Origin: Bowmanella denitrificans
GTDB taxonomy: Bacteria > Pseudomonadota > Gammaproteobacteria > Enterobacterales > Alteromonadaceae
NCBI RefSeq assembly: GCF_039522935.1
Contig: NZ_BAAAEI010000031.1
Location: 307,018-371,017 of the forward strand
DNA length: 64,000 nt
Direction: 5' to 3'
Part shown: one piece after another, positions 18,131-29,139 of the stretch
Position numbering within the stretch: position 1 is the first letter of the stretch
How the letters are laid out: the number at the start of each line of letters is the position of its first letter
Notes under the pieces: model-generated
Seen by the model: only the letters and a program-made list of their open reading frames with translations
What the model was told of the DNA's origin: nothing
The model's database searches: none
Translations under genes and position numbers: made by a program

Positions 18131-18202
18131 TGATCTCTGATCTGAATCAAAGCCGTCCGAGCGAAAAATTGCTACGCTTTTTCTGACAAATACATCACTG
18201 TC

Positions 18203-18230
18203 TGTTTTTTGTTCGAAAGTGCTGTATAAT
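18203..18230 (+). promoter_or_regulatory. Candidate sigma70 promoter of the DUF1338 gene
   Basis: A consensus -10 box TATAAT at 18225-18230 lies about 100 bases before the gene; the -35 is poor (TGTTTT at 18203-18208, 16-base spacer). The leader that follows can form a TTGGCC/GGCCAA stem around 18253-18281. This separates the gene from the ast operon transcriptionally. Confidence 0.5.
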
Positions 18231-18332
18231 ACGCCGCCGCAAGAAGCTGCCTTGGCCCAATGGCGTAAAACCCTAGGCCAAAAAGCATTGAATTTACGTT
18301 TTTCAATCCCTTAGGACTGAGTAAGAAGCATC

Positions 18333-19133
18333 ATGCACAATAACGTTGAGACCCTGTTTGCAAACCTTTGGCAAGACTACGTTGCCATGACCCCTTCCGC
18401 CTTAAAAGTTCACCAATTACTGGGTGATGGCGATGAACTGATCAATGACCATGTCGCATTCCGTACCTTTAATATCGATAAAGTCGGTCTGGAAAAACTG
18501 GCGGCGCACTTCCTGGCATTGGGTTACGAAGAAAAGGGTCAGTACAACTTTGAACAGAAAAAGCTCAAAGCGAAACACTTCGAACATGCTGACGACACTA
18601 AGCCTAAAGTCTTTATCAGCGAACTCTTGGTTGAGGAGTTTTCTGCGCCAGTTCAAGCCATAATCCGTAAAATGGTTGACGCAGTACCTGCTGATGCGGT
18701 GAACAAGGAAAACTTTTTGTACTCTGGAACGCATTGGCAGGTCAGCAGTGAAGAGTACCAAACACTGCTGAATGAGTCAGAATATGCCGCCTGGGTTTCG
18801 GCCTGGGGATTCCGTGCCAATCACTTTACCGTCAGTCTGAATCACCTGAAACGCTACACTCTGTTGTCAGATGTGAATGACAAGCTGAAAGAAGCTGGTT
18901 TTGAACTGAACACCTCCGGCGGTGAAATTAAGGGCGGCCCTGAAGTGCATCTGGCCCAATCTTCTACCATGGCGGATAAAATGGAAGTGCGTTTCAGTGA
19001 CAAGAGCCTGGTGATACCCAGCTGTTTTTACGAATTTGCCCAGCGTTACGCCATGCCCAATGGAAAGTTATATACAGGCTTTGTGGCTGCCTCGGCAGAT
19101 AAAATCTTCGAAAGCACCAACGTAGGTATGTAG
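18333..19133 (+). CDS. DUF1338 protein (2-oxoadipate dioxygenase/decarboxylase-like)
   Basis: A 266-residue protein of the DUF1338 family, whose studied member HglS of Pseudomonas putida converts 2-oxoadipate to D-2-hydroxyglutarate in lysine catabolism using a VOC-like metal site. Likely metal and substrate residues are kept: His40 and Arg44 in NDHVAFRTF, His in RANHFTVSLN and Glu in PSCFYEFAQRY. It is shorter than HglS (about 460 residues), as many DUF1338 members are, so the substrate is open. It sits just after the ast genes with its own promoter and an intrinsic terminator. Confidence 0.85.
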   Translation: MHNNVETLFANLWQDYVAMTPSALKVHQLLGDGDELINDHVAFRTFNIDKVGLEKLAAHFLALGYEEKGQYNFEQKKLKAKHFEHADDTKPKVFISELLVEEFSAPVQAIIRKMVDAVPADAVNKENFLYSGTHWQVSSEEYQTLLNESEYAAWVSAWGFRANHFTVSLNHLKRYTLLSDVNDKLKEAGFELNTSGGEIKGGPEVHLAQSSTMADKMEVRFSDKSLVIPSCFYEFAQRYAMPNGKLYTGFVAASADKIFESTNVGM

Positions 19134-19153
19134 TACCTGCCAACTGATTTATT

Positions 19154-19179
19154 AAAGCCCGCTTTTATGCGGGCTTTTT
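19154..19179 (+). terminator. Intrinsic terminator after the DUF1338 gene
   Basis: AAAGCCCGC (19154-19162), loop TTTTAT, GCGGGCTTT with a T-run ending at 19179: a textbook Rho-independent terminator 20 bases after the stop. Confidence 0.92.
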
Positions 19180-19236
19180 GTTGGTATTATCTTTGTACCT
19201 GCTATTGTTTAGCTTAAGTAGCCAATCGGAGCGATT

Positions 19237-20163
19237 ATGAGCAAGTTGATTGCGTCAGTGGATCAAAGAACCAATATTGTTGGCCAGAATCGTCTGGAAC
19301 TGTTGATCTTCCGCCTTATCGGCGAACAACCTTTTGGTATTAACGTATTTAAGGTCAGGGAAGTTCTGCAATGCCCTGAGCTGACTGAGATGCCCGGTGC
19401 CAGTAATTGTGTTCGCGGCATTGCTCATTTACGTGGTGTGCCCATCACCGTGATTGATCTCAGCGAAGCAACAGGCGGTAAGCGCATTGAAAATCTGAAA
19501 TCGGCCTTCGTATTGGTAACGGAATATAACCGTACCACCCAGGGCTTTTTGGTCGGCGGCGTTGACCGCATCGTCAATATTAACTGGGAGCAGATTATGC
19601 CACCGCCCAAAGGCGCTGGTGCTAATCATTATCTGACGGCAGTCACCAAGGTCGACAATAAGCTGGTACAGGTGATAGATGTAGAGAAGGTCTTCGCCGA
19701 AATCTCACCCATTGATGAGGAAGTCAGTGAGGATGTGAAAAAGCAGGCATCGGAAGTGGATTTATCAGAACTTACCGTGCTGGTGGCGGATGATTCATCG
19801 GTGGCACGTAATCAGGTTAAACGGGCACTGTCGTCGGTCGGGGTCAATGTGGAGCTGGTGAATGACGGACGTCAGGCATTGAAATGGCTGGAAGACAAGG
19901 CCAAAGAAATGGGCGGTGATATTACCGCAAAAGTGCCACTGTTGATTTCAGATATTGAGATGCCGGAGATGGATGGCTATACCCTGACGACGGCTGTTAA
20001 AGCGCATCCCGATTTGCGTAAAGTCCATATTGTTTTGCACTCATCGCTGAGTGGCGTATTTAACGAAGCCATGGTGCGCAAAGTAGGGGCCGACCAGTTT
20101 ATTGCCAAATTTCATCCCGACGAGCTGGCCTCTGCGGTGCGTAAGTGGATGGCGAGCGACTGA
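19237..20163 (+). CDS. cheV: Chemotaxis coupling protein CheV (CheW-REC)
   Basis: A 308-residue fusion: a CheW-like coupling domain (residues ~18-165, with FGINVFKVREV and GIAHLRGVPITVIDL) and a response-regulator receiver (~178-305) with the acidic pair in VADDSS, phospho-acceptor Asp239 (LLISDIEMPEMDG) and Lys291. CheV links chemoreceptors to the CheA kinase and its phosphorylation tunes adaptation. It is monocistronic here, with terminators on both sides and no other che gene near. Confidence 0.96.
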   Translation: MSKLIASVDQRTNIVGQNRLELLIFRLIGEQPFGINVFKVREVLQCPELTEMPGASNCVRGIAHLRGVPITVIDLSEATGGKRIENLKSAFVLVTEYNRTTQGFLVGGVDRIVNINWEQIMPPPKGAGANHYLTAVTKVDNKLVQVIDVEKVFAEISPIDEEVSEDVKKQASEVDLSELTVLVADDSSVARNQVKRALSSVGVNVELVNDGRQALKWLEDKAKEMGGDITAKVPLLISDIEMPEMDGYTLTTAVKAHPDLRKVHIVLHSSLSGVFNEAMVRKVGADQFIAKFHPDELASAVRKWMASD

Positions 20164-20192
20164 ATTAGATTTCTGCAGCCATTGAATATATC

Positions 20193-20215
20193 AGCCCGCT
20201 TCTGCGGGCTTTTTT
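20193..20215 (+). terminator. Intrinsic terminator after cheV
   Basis: AGCCCGC (20193-20199)/GCGGGCT (20204-20210) with a TTCT loop and a T-run; 30 bases after the cheV stop. Confidence 0.92.
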
Positions 20216-20323
20216 GTTTGCGCTTCAACAGTAAATCTGGCGAATTCGACCGACTTGCAGTTTATCTGTCAATCCGGCTGGGATATGGTAAGTGCAGGAA
20301 AAACAACAATATCCGAGGCAAGA

Positions 20324-22672
20324 ATGAAAAGATGGGGAATATTACTTTGTCTGTTAGTCAGCCCACTCACCCTGGCAGCAGGGATTAAGGACTTTACTAA
20401 AGGCATGGAGCATCGTCAGGGCTATTTTGATTTTTACTATCAGCCCAGTGAAGGCAAGCTGTTTCTGCTGGTGGACAAACTAGAGCAACCTTTTATTTTC
20501 CAGAGTTCTCTGCCGCGGGGAATTGGCTCTAATGATATTGGTCTGGACCGCGGTCAACTGGGTGAAACCCGCCTGGTACAGTTTGAGCGCTTTGGCAACA
20601 AGCTGATGCTCAAACAACTCAATACCTATTATCGTGCTGACAGTCACAATGCAGCGGAACGAGCCAGCATCGACCAAGCTTTTGCCAGTTCTGTATTAGC
20701 AGGCTTGCCTGTGGTAGCCAGTGACGCAGATAAATGGCTGGTGGACTACAGTGATTTTCTACTCAGCGATATTCATCAGATAGGGCCACGCCTGGCGGCA
20801 CAAAATCAGGGCAGCTATAAGGTCGACCCTAAGCGCAGTGGTGTTTACCTGAAGCGTTCCAAAGCATTTCCCCTGAATACCGAGCTGGAAGCGTTGGTCA
20901 CTTACGCAGGAAGCAAAGCCGGTGAGTTTGTCCGCCAGGTTACCCCAGAGCCGGATGCCATCAGTGTGCATTTACATCATTCGTTGGTGGCATTGCCCGA
21001 CGCTGGTTATCAGAGCCGTGAGTTTCACCCCTATTCAGGTTATTGGAAAGTGGAATACATGGATTATGCAGCCGCCATTGACGAGCCAATGGTAAAGCGT
21101 CTGCTGCCGCGCCATAGATTGCAAAAGAAGAACCCTGATGCTGCCATCAGCGAGGCCATAGAACCTATTGTCTATTATCTTGACCCTGGGGTGCCAGAGC
21201 CTGTGCGCACCGCTTTGTATGAAGGGGCCATGTGGTGGAACAGTGCTTTTGAGCAGTTGGGTTACAAGAATGCCTTTGTGGTAAAAACTTTGCCTGCAGA
21301 TGCTGATCCTATGGATGTGCGCTACAACGTTATTCAATGGGTGCACCGTGCCACCAGAGGCTGGTCATATGGTGCGGGTGTGACCGATCCCAGAACCGGT
21401 GAGATTATTAAAGGGCATGTCACGCTAGGCTCTTTGCGAGTAAGGCAGGACTTTCTGATCGCTTCCGGTTTAACCGGGCCATTTAAGGGCAATCAGGGCG
21501 ATGTGGAGAAGCAGAAAGCCATGGCGCTGGCCCGTATTCGCCAGTTATCTGCCCATGAAGTAGGGCATACCATTGGCCTTATTCATAACTTTGCTGCCAG
21601 TGCTAACGGGCGTGCTTCGGTGATGGATTACCCCCATCCTTTGGTGGAACTGAAAGACCAGCAAATCAGTTTGCAGCATGCCTATCGGGAAGGGCTGGGA
21701 GAATGGGATATGTACGCCATACAATATGGCTATGGCGACTATTCAGACCAGCAATTGGCTGCATTGGTGGCCAAGGCCAAAGCCGACGGGCTGGAATATA
21801 TGGCTGATGAAGATGCCCGGCCTGCCGGTGGTGTCAGTGCCATTGGCCATTTATGGGATAATGGCGCTGACCCGGTGGAAGAGCTGAAGCGTTTGATGCG
21901 GGTTCGACAGACTGCCTTGAGCCACTTTGGCTTGGACAATATTGCCAGCGGGCAACCGCTGTCCAGTTTGCACGAAGCGCTGGTGCCAATCTATTTGTTA
22001 CACCGTTATCAGATTGAGGCCGTTAGCAAAATGGTGGGTGGGGCCTTTTATGAGTATGAACTTAAAGGTGAACACCCCCAAGCCAAGGGGTTCAAGTGGG
22101 TGGAAACTGAAAAGCAACAGCAGGCAGTAAAGGCGCTGCTCGACACAGTGCAACCGGAGTTTCTTGCATTGCCTGACAATCTGTTGGCGTTAATTCCGCC
22201 TAAGGCCTATGGCGACAGTGACGGCCGCGAGAGTTTTAAAGGGCGCATGGGGCTGGCGTTTGACCCATTATCGGCAGCGGAAGCGGCGGCCAATCATAGC
22301 CTTAGTATGTTGTTACACCCGCAACGTCTGAACCGATTATCGTCGCAGGGACAACTGACTGAGGTACTGAGTCAGTTGCGACAGTCGGTTATACAAGGGA
22401 AAGACCACAAGGGAAAACGGGCGTTAATTCAGCAAAGAGTTCGCCATGTAGCTTTTTATCAATTGATGAAAAGCCTGACCAGTCAGGATTTAGCCCCAGA
22501 AGCACGTGCGGCGTTATACCTGCAGATGGATGACCTGGCAGACTGGCTGGATAAGCATGACAAAGATGCCAATCTGAAGATGCTGCTGCAACAATGGCAA
22601 GCATTCGAAGACAATGGTGAATGGCAACCTGGTTTTAAACCCCTGGCCTTACCACCAGGGTCGCCCATATAA
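20324..22672 (+). CDS. Exported zinc-dependent metallopeptidase (DUF5117/DUF4953-type)
   Basis: A 782-residue protein with a Sec signal peptide (MKRWGILLCLLVSPLTLAAG) and the zincin motif HEVGHTIGLIHNF: His411, Glu412, His415 and His421 form the metal site and base of an extended HExxHxxGxxH (metzincin-like) centre. MDYPHP lies about 20 residues later where a Met-turn is expected. Large secreted proteins of this architecture occur in many marine and gliding bacteria; the substrate is unknown. GAGG lies before the chosen ATG; a 23-residue upstream extension has no signal-peptide logic. Confidence 0.88.
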   Translation: MKRWGILLCLLVSPLTLAAGIKDFTKGMEHRQGYFDFYYQPSEGKLFLLVDKLEQPFIFQSSLPRGIGSNDIGLDRGQLGETRLVQFERFGNKLMLKQLNTYYRADSHNAAERASIDQAFASSVLAGLPVVASDADKWLVDYSDFLLSDIHQIGPRLAAQNQGSYKVDPKRSGVYLKRSKAFPLNTELEALVTYAGSKAGEFVRQVTPEPDAISVHLHHSLVALPDAGYQSREFHPYSGYWKVEYMDYAAAIDEPMVKRLLPRHRLQKKNPDAAISEAIEPIVYYLDPGVPEPVRTALYEGAMWWNSAFEQLGYKNAFVVKTLPADADPMDVRYNVIQWVHRATRGWSYGAGVTDPRTGEIIKGHVTLGSLRVRQDFLIASGLTGPFKGNQGDVEKQKAMALARIRQLSAHEVGHTIGLIHNFAASANGRASVMDYPHPLVELKDQQISLQHAYREGLGEWDMYAIQYGYGDYSDQQLAALVAKAKADGLEYMADEDARPAGGVSAIGHLWDNGADPVEELKRLMRVRQTALSHFGLDNIASGQPLSSLHEALVPIYLLHRYQIEAVSKMVGGAFYEYELKGEHPQAKGFKWVETEKQQQAVKALLDTVQPEFLALPDNLLALIPPKAYGDSDGRESFKGRMGLAFDPLSAAEAAANHSLSMLLHPQRLNRLSSQGQLTEVLSQLRQSVIQGKDHKGKRALIQQRVRHVAFYQLMKSLTSQDLAPEARAALYLQMDDLADWLDKHDKDANLKMLLQQWQAFEDNGEWQPGFKPLALPPGSPI

Positions 22673-22682
22673 GTTTGACCGG

Positions 22683-22707
22683 TGCGCGGTGACTGCCGCG
22701 CATTTTT
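22683..22707 (+). terminator. Intrinsic terminator after the metallopeptidase
   Basis: TGCGCGG (22683-22689)/CCGCGCA (22696-22702) with a 6-base loop and five Ts. Confidence 0.88.
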
Positions 22708-22803
22708 CTCAGGCTTGCAATAAATCCTTCATTAATCAGTCACTAAAGTGACGTATTCGAACCCTACTCTGAGTTGTTTACAACCTTTGTAGGGACTCGA
22801 ATA

Positions 22804-24399
22804 ATGAAAAAGTTGGTGATTTCTGGATTAAGCCTGGCGGTGATGTTGGCGCTGGGAGGCTGTGACGACGGCGATGATGGTGCCCAAGGTGCGGCAGGCG
22901 AAAAAGGGGCGAGCGGTCTGAATAGCCTGGTCGTGCAAACTGAATTGGCTGCAGGAGATACGCAGTGTTGGATGGGCGGTGTACGCATTGACTCCGGCTT
23001 GGATAAAGACAGCAATGGCACATTGGAAAGTGCCGAAATCACTGATACGTCCTACGTTTGCCAGCCGGACAATTTCAGTGCCGCCGGTGTAACTTTGCCT
23101 TATTCTGTACTGCGCAACGATTTGCAAAATGGTGCCATTCCCGGTTCTACATTCGAGATCCGCAATGGTGGCTTTGGTTCTGACATGGACGGCCATCCCA
23201 CCAACCCTATGCAGTTTTATGCGATTACTGACCGTGGACCCAATGCCAATTTCACCGGTGAGCAGGGCAGTGGCAAAATGTTCCCCACGCCAGATTATGT
23301 GCCACGTATCGGTTTGTTTGAGATTCAGGCCACGGGCAATATCCGTCTGCTAAAAACCATTCTGCTTAAAGACCGTGATGGCAATCCTATCAGTGGTTTA
23401 CCCAATACAGCAGCGTTGGGAGGCACAGGTGAGACCCCTTACGATGCACAGGGTAATGTGATTCGGATAAATCCGGATTTACCTTATGATGCCAACACCA
23501 ACCCCATCAAACTGGATGATTATGGTCTGGACTCGGAAGGCCTGGTTGCCATGAGTGATGGCAGCTTCTGGGTAAGTGACGAGTATGGACCGCATATGGT
23601 GCATTACAATGCCGACGGTGTGGAAATAGCGCGGATTAACCCTTTTGCCACGGACAGCCGCAATCTGTATAGCCTGCCAGCAGAGTTTGGCCATCGCTGG
23701 GCCAACCGTGGTATGGAAGGCCTGACTATCACCCCGGATGAGAAAACCCTGGTGGGTATTATGCAGTCCAGTCTGGACAATCCCACTAAGCATCGTACTG
23801 ACCTGACTCGCATCGTCACGATTAATCTGGAAAGCGGAGCCGTGAGCCAGTACTTATATCGCCAGGAAAAAACCCAGAATTCAAACTCGGCCATCAAAGC
23901 GCTGAGTGATACTAGTTTCCTGGTACTGGAGCGCGATGGCGCGTTTTACAACACCAATCCCAATGCCATGAAGCATGTGTATAAAATTGACATCAGCCAG
24001 GCGACGGATTTGGAAAGCATCACTGGCGGTGAGCTGGTTCAGGATGCTGAAGTCGGCTTATCGCTAAATGGTAAGAGCCTGGAGCAACTGATAGATGAAA
24101 ACAGGCAGGATGGTAATACCGATGCCGGGTGGCAGTTACTGGCCAGTCATAATATTCAGCCTGTTGTAAAAAGCAGTCTGGTCGTGGATATGGTGGCCGA
24201 AGTTGGCTACCCTCACGATAAGATGGAAGGGCTATGGGTCATAGACGGACAACGTCTGGGGGTGATCAATGACGACGATTTTGCTACCTGGTCGAGCAAT
24301 GGCGTGCTGGAACAAAAGTATCTGGACAGCAATCAATCCCAGATAGATGGCAACACCTTATATATTATTGATGGCCTGGATTTAGCCCCGGTGCAATAA
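22804..24399 (+). CDS. Lipoprotein with esterase-like phytase domain
   Basis: A 531-residue lipoprotein: lipobox LALGGC with Cys near residue 20, followed by Asp-Asp, and a short collagen-like spacer (GAQGAAGEKGASG). The main domain fits the 'esterase-like activity of phytase' family, with a propeller-like array: FYAITDRGPNANF, SEGLVAMSDGSFWVSDEYGPH, NRGMEGLTITPDEKTLVG and LVLERDGAFYN. Members hydrolyse or bind phosphate esters at the cell surface; the substrate here is unknown. Start chosen at MKKLVISG, where the signal peptide begins. Confidence 0.87.
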   Translation: MKKLVISGLSLAVMLALGGCDDGDDGAQGAAGEKGASGLNSLVVQTELAAGDTQCWMGGVRIDSGLDKDSNGTLESAEITDTSYVCQPDNFSAAGVTLPYSVLRNDLQNGAIPGSTFEIRNGGFGSDMDGHPTNPMQFYAITDRGPNANFTGEQGSGKMFPTPDYVPRIGLFEIQATGNIRLLKTILLKDRDGNPISGLPNTAALGGTGETPYDAQGNVIRINPDLPYDANTNPIKLDDYGLDSEGLVAMSDGSFWVSDEYGPHMVHYNADGVEIARINPFATDSRNLYSLPAEFGHRWANRGMEGLTITPDEKTLVGIMQSSLDNPTKHRTDLTRIVTINLESGAVSQYLYRQEKTQNSNSAIKALSDTSFLVLERDGAFYNTNPNAMKHVYKIDISQATDLESITGGELVQDAEVGLSLNGKSLEQLIDENRQDGNTDAGWQLLASHNIQPVVKSSLVVDMVAEVGYPHDKMEGLWVIDGQRLGVINDDDFATWSSNGVLEQKYLDSNQSQIDGNTLYIIDGLDLAPVQ

Positions 24400-24604
24400 T
24401 TTCCCTATACCAGTCATGACTGGCGGCATAATATTGCTGTGGAGATTAATTGTTTTCCGATGAACTGCCAGCAATAGCGTCCATCGCAAACTGGTTGTGC
24501 TTGTCGGAGTGATTCAGTATGCCAGCACGGAACTGGTAGATTTCGTCAAGCAAGCAGAATGGTCAAACGGCAGTGAGTGCGTTTCTATTTTGCAGATTTG
24601 CATA

Positions 24605-24634
24605 AAAAATGCCGCTCAATTGAGCGGCATTTTT
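24605..24634. terminator. Bidirectional terminator between the phytase-like gene and fusA
   Basis: A perfect 30-base palindrome: AAAAATGCCGCTCAA followed by its reverse complement. A-run and T-run flank the stem on both strands, so it can end the plus-strand lipoprotein transcript and the minus-strand fusA transcript. The ~200 bases before it (24400-24604) hold no gene I can support. Confidence 0.93.
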
Positions 24635-24652
24635 GTGTCAGCGTCAGCCTGA

Positions 24653-26746
<2,094 letters not shown>

Positions 26747-27049
26747 GGTTTCCTTCACAAAGTTTTAAGGGAAAAAAATCGCGCGCAAGTATACAGGAAA
26801 ACGCAGTTAAAAACCCGTCTTCTGCTAAATAATTGCGCAAAAGTTATCGAATCCGTCAATGTCGACCGTCAAATATGCGCTTTGCACTTGTTTTGCCTGG
26901 TTTTAACCACCCTGCTTGTGTAACGGCCGAACCGGCTCATAGAGTTTAACCCAAGTTTATTGATCCGGATTAAATACTGCTACGGAAATCTGCTTTAGCA
27001 TCCCCTGTAATTACAACCATTCATTTAATTGTTGCCAAAGGAGCCTTGT
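26747..27049. other. Divergent promoter region between fusA and trhP
   Basis: A 303-base gap between divergent genes. It must contain both promoters, but I see no convincing -35/-10 pair, repeat or hairpin. AAAGGAG at 27037-27043 is the ribosome site for the ATG at 27050. Confidence 0.6.
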
Positions 27050-27106
27050 ATGACGGCCTGAAAAGGCAAGCCCGAGCTTCTCAGCCCGGCTGGCAGTTTA
27101 AAGAAT
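27050..27106 (+). other. trhP: Ancestral N-terminus of trhP, interrupted by TGA at codon 4
   Basis: From the ATG at 27050, served by a strong AAAGGAG site seven bases upstream, the frame reads MTA, TGA (27059-27061), then KGKPELLSPAGSLKN and runs straight into the trhP frame at 27107. KPELLSPAG is the conserved first strand of U32 proteins, so the true start must lie upstream of the TGA. No alternative start codon lies between the TGA and 27107. Confidence 0.85.
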
Positions 27107-28381
27107 ATGCGCTTTGCCCTGGCCTACGGTGCCGATGCTGTGTATGCCGGTCAGCCCCGCTATTCTCTGCGGGTCAGAAATAATGAGTTTAATCATGCCT
27201 TGCTGGCCCAAGCCATCGAAGAAGTGCACGAGCAAGGTAAGAAGCTTTACGTGGTGAATAACATTGCCCCGCATAACAGTAAACTGAAAACCTTTTTAGC
27301 CGATTTGCGCCCGGTGGTGGAAATGCAACCGGATGCACTGATCATGTCCGATCCCGGACTGATTATGCTGACCAGAGATACCTTTCCAAATATTGATATT
27401 CATCTGTCCGTGCAGGCCAATGCAGTGAACTGGGCCACGGTCAGGTTCTGGCAACAGGAAGGGATTAAACGGGTGATACTGTCTCGTGAGTTGGGGTTGG
27501 AAGAAATCGAAGAGATTCGTCAACGCTGTCCGGATATTGAATTAGAGGTGTTTGTGCATGGCGCCTTATGTATGGCGTATTCGGGGCGATGCCTTTTGTC
27601 CGGTTACATCAATAAGCGTGACCCCAATCAGGGCACCTGCACCAATGCCTGTCGCTGGAAATATCAGGTGCAGGGTGTGCAACAAGGTGGTTGTGCAACT
27701 GACGCTCAAGGGCAGTTTGCACAGGCATTCTTGCAGGAAGAGTTGCGCCCGGATGAACTGATGCCGGTATTCGAGGATGAACACGGCACCTATATTATGA
27801 ATTCCAAGGATCTGCGCGCCATTCAGCATGTGCACAAGCTTGCCGAAATTGGCGTGGATTCGTTAAAAATAGAAGGGCGTACCAAGTCTTTCTATTATTG
27901 TGCTCGTACCGCACAGGCGTATCGTCGTGCCATAGACAGTGCGGTCAGTGGTCAGGCCTTTGATCCTGGGCTGATGTCTGAACTGGAGAAGCTGGCTAAC
28001 CGCGGCTATACCGAAGGCTTCTTGCGCCGCCATACACATGACGAATATCAGAATTACGTCGAGGGCAGTTCAATCAGTGATACGCAGCAACTGGTGGGCG
28101 AAGTACTCAAGCAGTTGGGTGACGGCCAACTGCTGATTGAAGTAAAAAACAAATTTATGCTGGGCTGCAGTCTGGAATTAATGACACCAGGCGGTAACTG
28201 CGACTTTGTGCTGACCCAGATGCAATCCGAGTCAGGCCTGCCGATGCAGGTTGCACCCGGCGCAGGTTACAGAGTTTGTATCACAGCACCTAAAGGCATG
28301 GATGTTGGTTACGGTATATTAATGCGTAACTTGCCGCAGCACAGTTCCACCAGGCAGCCCTTTTACCAGCTCGGGAGTTAA
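27107..28381 (+). CDS. trhP: tRNA hydroxylation protein TrhP (peptidase U32 family), N-terminus broken
   Basis: Open frame of 424 residues closely matching E. coli TrhP (YegQ), which with prephenate acts in 5-hydroxyuridine formation at U34 of tRNAs. Seen: YGADAVYAGQPRYSLRVRNNEF, HLSVQANAVNWATVRFW, the U32 signature EVFVHGALCMAYSGRCLLSG, iron-sulfur-type cysteines in CLLSGYINKRDPNQGTCTNACRW, and SLKIEGRTKSFYYCARTAQAYR. The first ATG in this frame skips the conserved first beta strand, which lies upstream behind an in-frame TGA. Either the start is disrupted (recent mutation), the TGA is a sequence error, or it is read through. yfhL follows four bases later. Confidence 0.85.
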   Translation: MRFALAYGADAVYAGQPRYSLRVRNNEFNHALLAQAIEEVHEQGKKLYVVNNIAPHNSKLKTFLADLRPVVEMQPDALIMSDPGLIMLTRDTFPNIDIHLSVQANAVNWATVRFWQQEGIKRVILSRELGLEEIEEIRQRCPDIELEVFVHGALCMAYSGRCLLSGYINKRDPNQGTCTNACRWKYQVQGVQQGGCATDAQGQFAQAFLQEELRPDELMPVFEDEHGTYIMNSKDLRAIQHVHKLAEIGVDSLKIEGRTKSFYYCARTAQAYRRAIDSAVSGQAFDPGLMSELEKLANRGYTEGFLRRHTHDEYQNYVEGSSISDTQQLVGEVLKQLGDGQLLIEVKNKFMLGCSLELMTPGGNCDFVLTQMQSESGLPMQVAPGAGYRVCITAPKGMDVGYGILMRNLPQHSSTRQPFYQLGS

Positions 28382-28385
28382 TCTT

Positions 28386-28631
28386 ATGGCGCTACTTATA
28401 ACTCAGGAATGCATTAATTGTGATATCTGTCCGATGGAATGTCCGAATCAGGCCATCAGTATGGGGGCCGACATCTACCAGATAGATGTGAATCGTTGCA
28501 CGGAATGCGTCGGACATTATGATGAACCACAATGTGTGGCTTGTTGCCCGGTGGATTGTATTGAACCTGACCCAATCCATAAGGAAACTCAGGAACAGCT
28601 TTACGATAAGTTTCTGGCTCTGCACAGTTAA
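28386..28631 (+). CDS. yfhL: YfhL-family 2[4Fe-4S] ferredoxin
   Basis: An 81-residue ferredoxin with two cluster motifs: CINCDICPMECP near the N-terminus and CTECVGHYDEPQCVACCP, whose long insert (VGHYDEPQC) is typical of the YfhL/Allochromatium-type low-potential ferredoxins. It ends EEQLYDKF-like, as E. coli YfhL does. Four bases separate it from trhP; TrhP-type tRNA hydroxylation depends on iron-sulfur proteins, so the pairing makes functional sense. Confidence 0.94.
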   Translation: MALLITQECINCDICPMECPNQAISMGADIYQIDVNRCTECVGHYDEPQCVACCPVDCIEPDPIHKETQEQLYDKFLALHS

Positions 28632-28711
28632 TATGTTTGTCTCTGGCTGAAAGGCCATGGCGCTTGTGCGGGTCTAATGTGTTTCCTATTGCATGTTAAA
28701 TAAAGGAAGGG

Positions 28712-29104
28712 ATGGTGATTAAAGGCAGTTGTTTGTGTGGGCAGGTCAGTTATCAGATCAATGGCCCGGTCGGCGAGATTGTGCATTGCCATTGCCGAAC
28801 CTGTCGCAAGGCCCATGGCGCGGCTTTTTCCAGCGTGGCGTCGGTACAGGACCGGGATTTTCAGCTCAATGGCGGGGCGCTGCTTAAGTCATTTGAATCA
28901 TCACCAGGCAAGCGCCGCTTTTTTTGCACAGAATGTGGCACGCAGATTTATGCCAAGCGTGACAACACTGAACATGTGATTTTACGCCTGGGGTCACTGG
29001 ATGACGATCCGGGCAGTCGGGAAGCTAAGCATATCTGGGTGGCGGATAAAGCCAGTTGGTATGCACTCAGGAGTGATATTCCCTGTTTCGGGACGTTTGA
29101 ATAA
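28712..29104 (+). CDS. GFA-family zinc protein (glutathione-dependent formaldehyde-activating fold)
   Basis: A 130-residue protein with the GFA/CENP-V zinc pattern: KGSCLCGQVSY, HCHCRTCRKAHG and FFCTECGTQIYA. The family includes enzymes that bind glutathione adducts, but most bacterial members have no proven function. A strong AAAGGAAGG site precedes the ATG. It ends 36 bases from the convergent diguanylate cyclase gene. Confidence 0.9.
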   Translation: MVIKGSCLCGQVSYQINGPVGEIVHCHCRTCRKAHGAAFSSVASVQDRDFQLNGGALLKSFESSPGKRRFFCTECGTQIYAKRDNTEHVILRLGSLDDDPGSREAKHIWVADKASWYALRSDIPCFGTFE

Positions 29105-29139
29105 GCAGGCCGAAGCAATGCGGCACTTCGTCAGTGCGG

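Noticed and set aside
24400..24604. Decayed gene between the phytase-like lipoprotein and fusA
   Set aside because: A short open stretch (LVVLVGVIQYASTELV) is readable but has no start, family match or ribosome site.
27059..27061. Selenocysteine codon in trhP
   Set aside because: No good SECIS-type hairpin follows the TGA, and TrhP relatives have no Cys/Sec at this poorly conserved position near the start.
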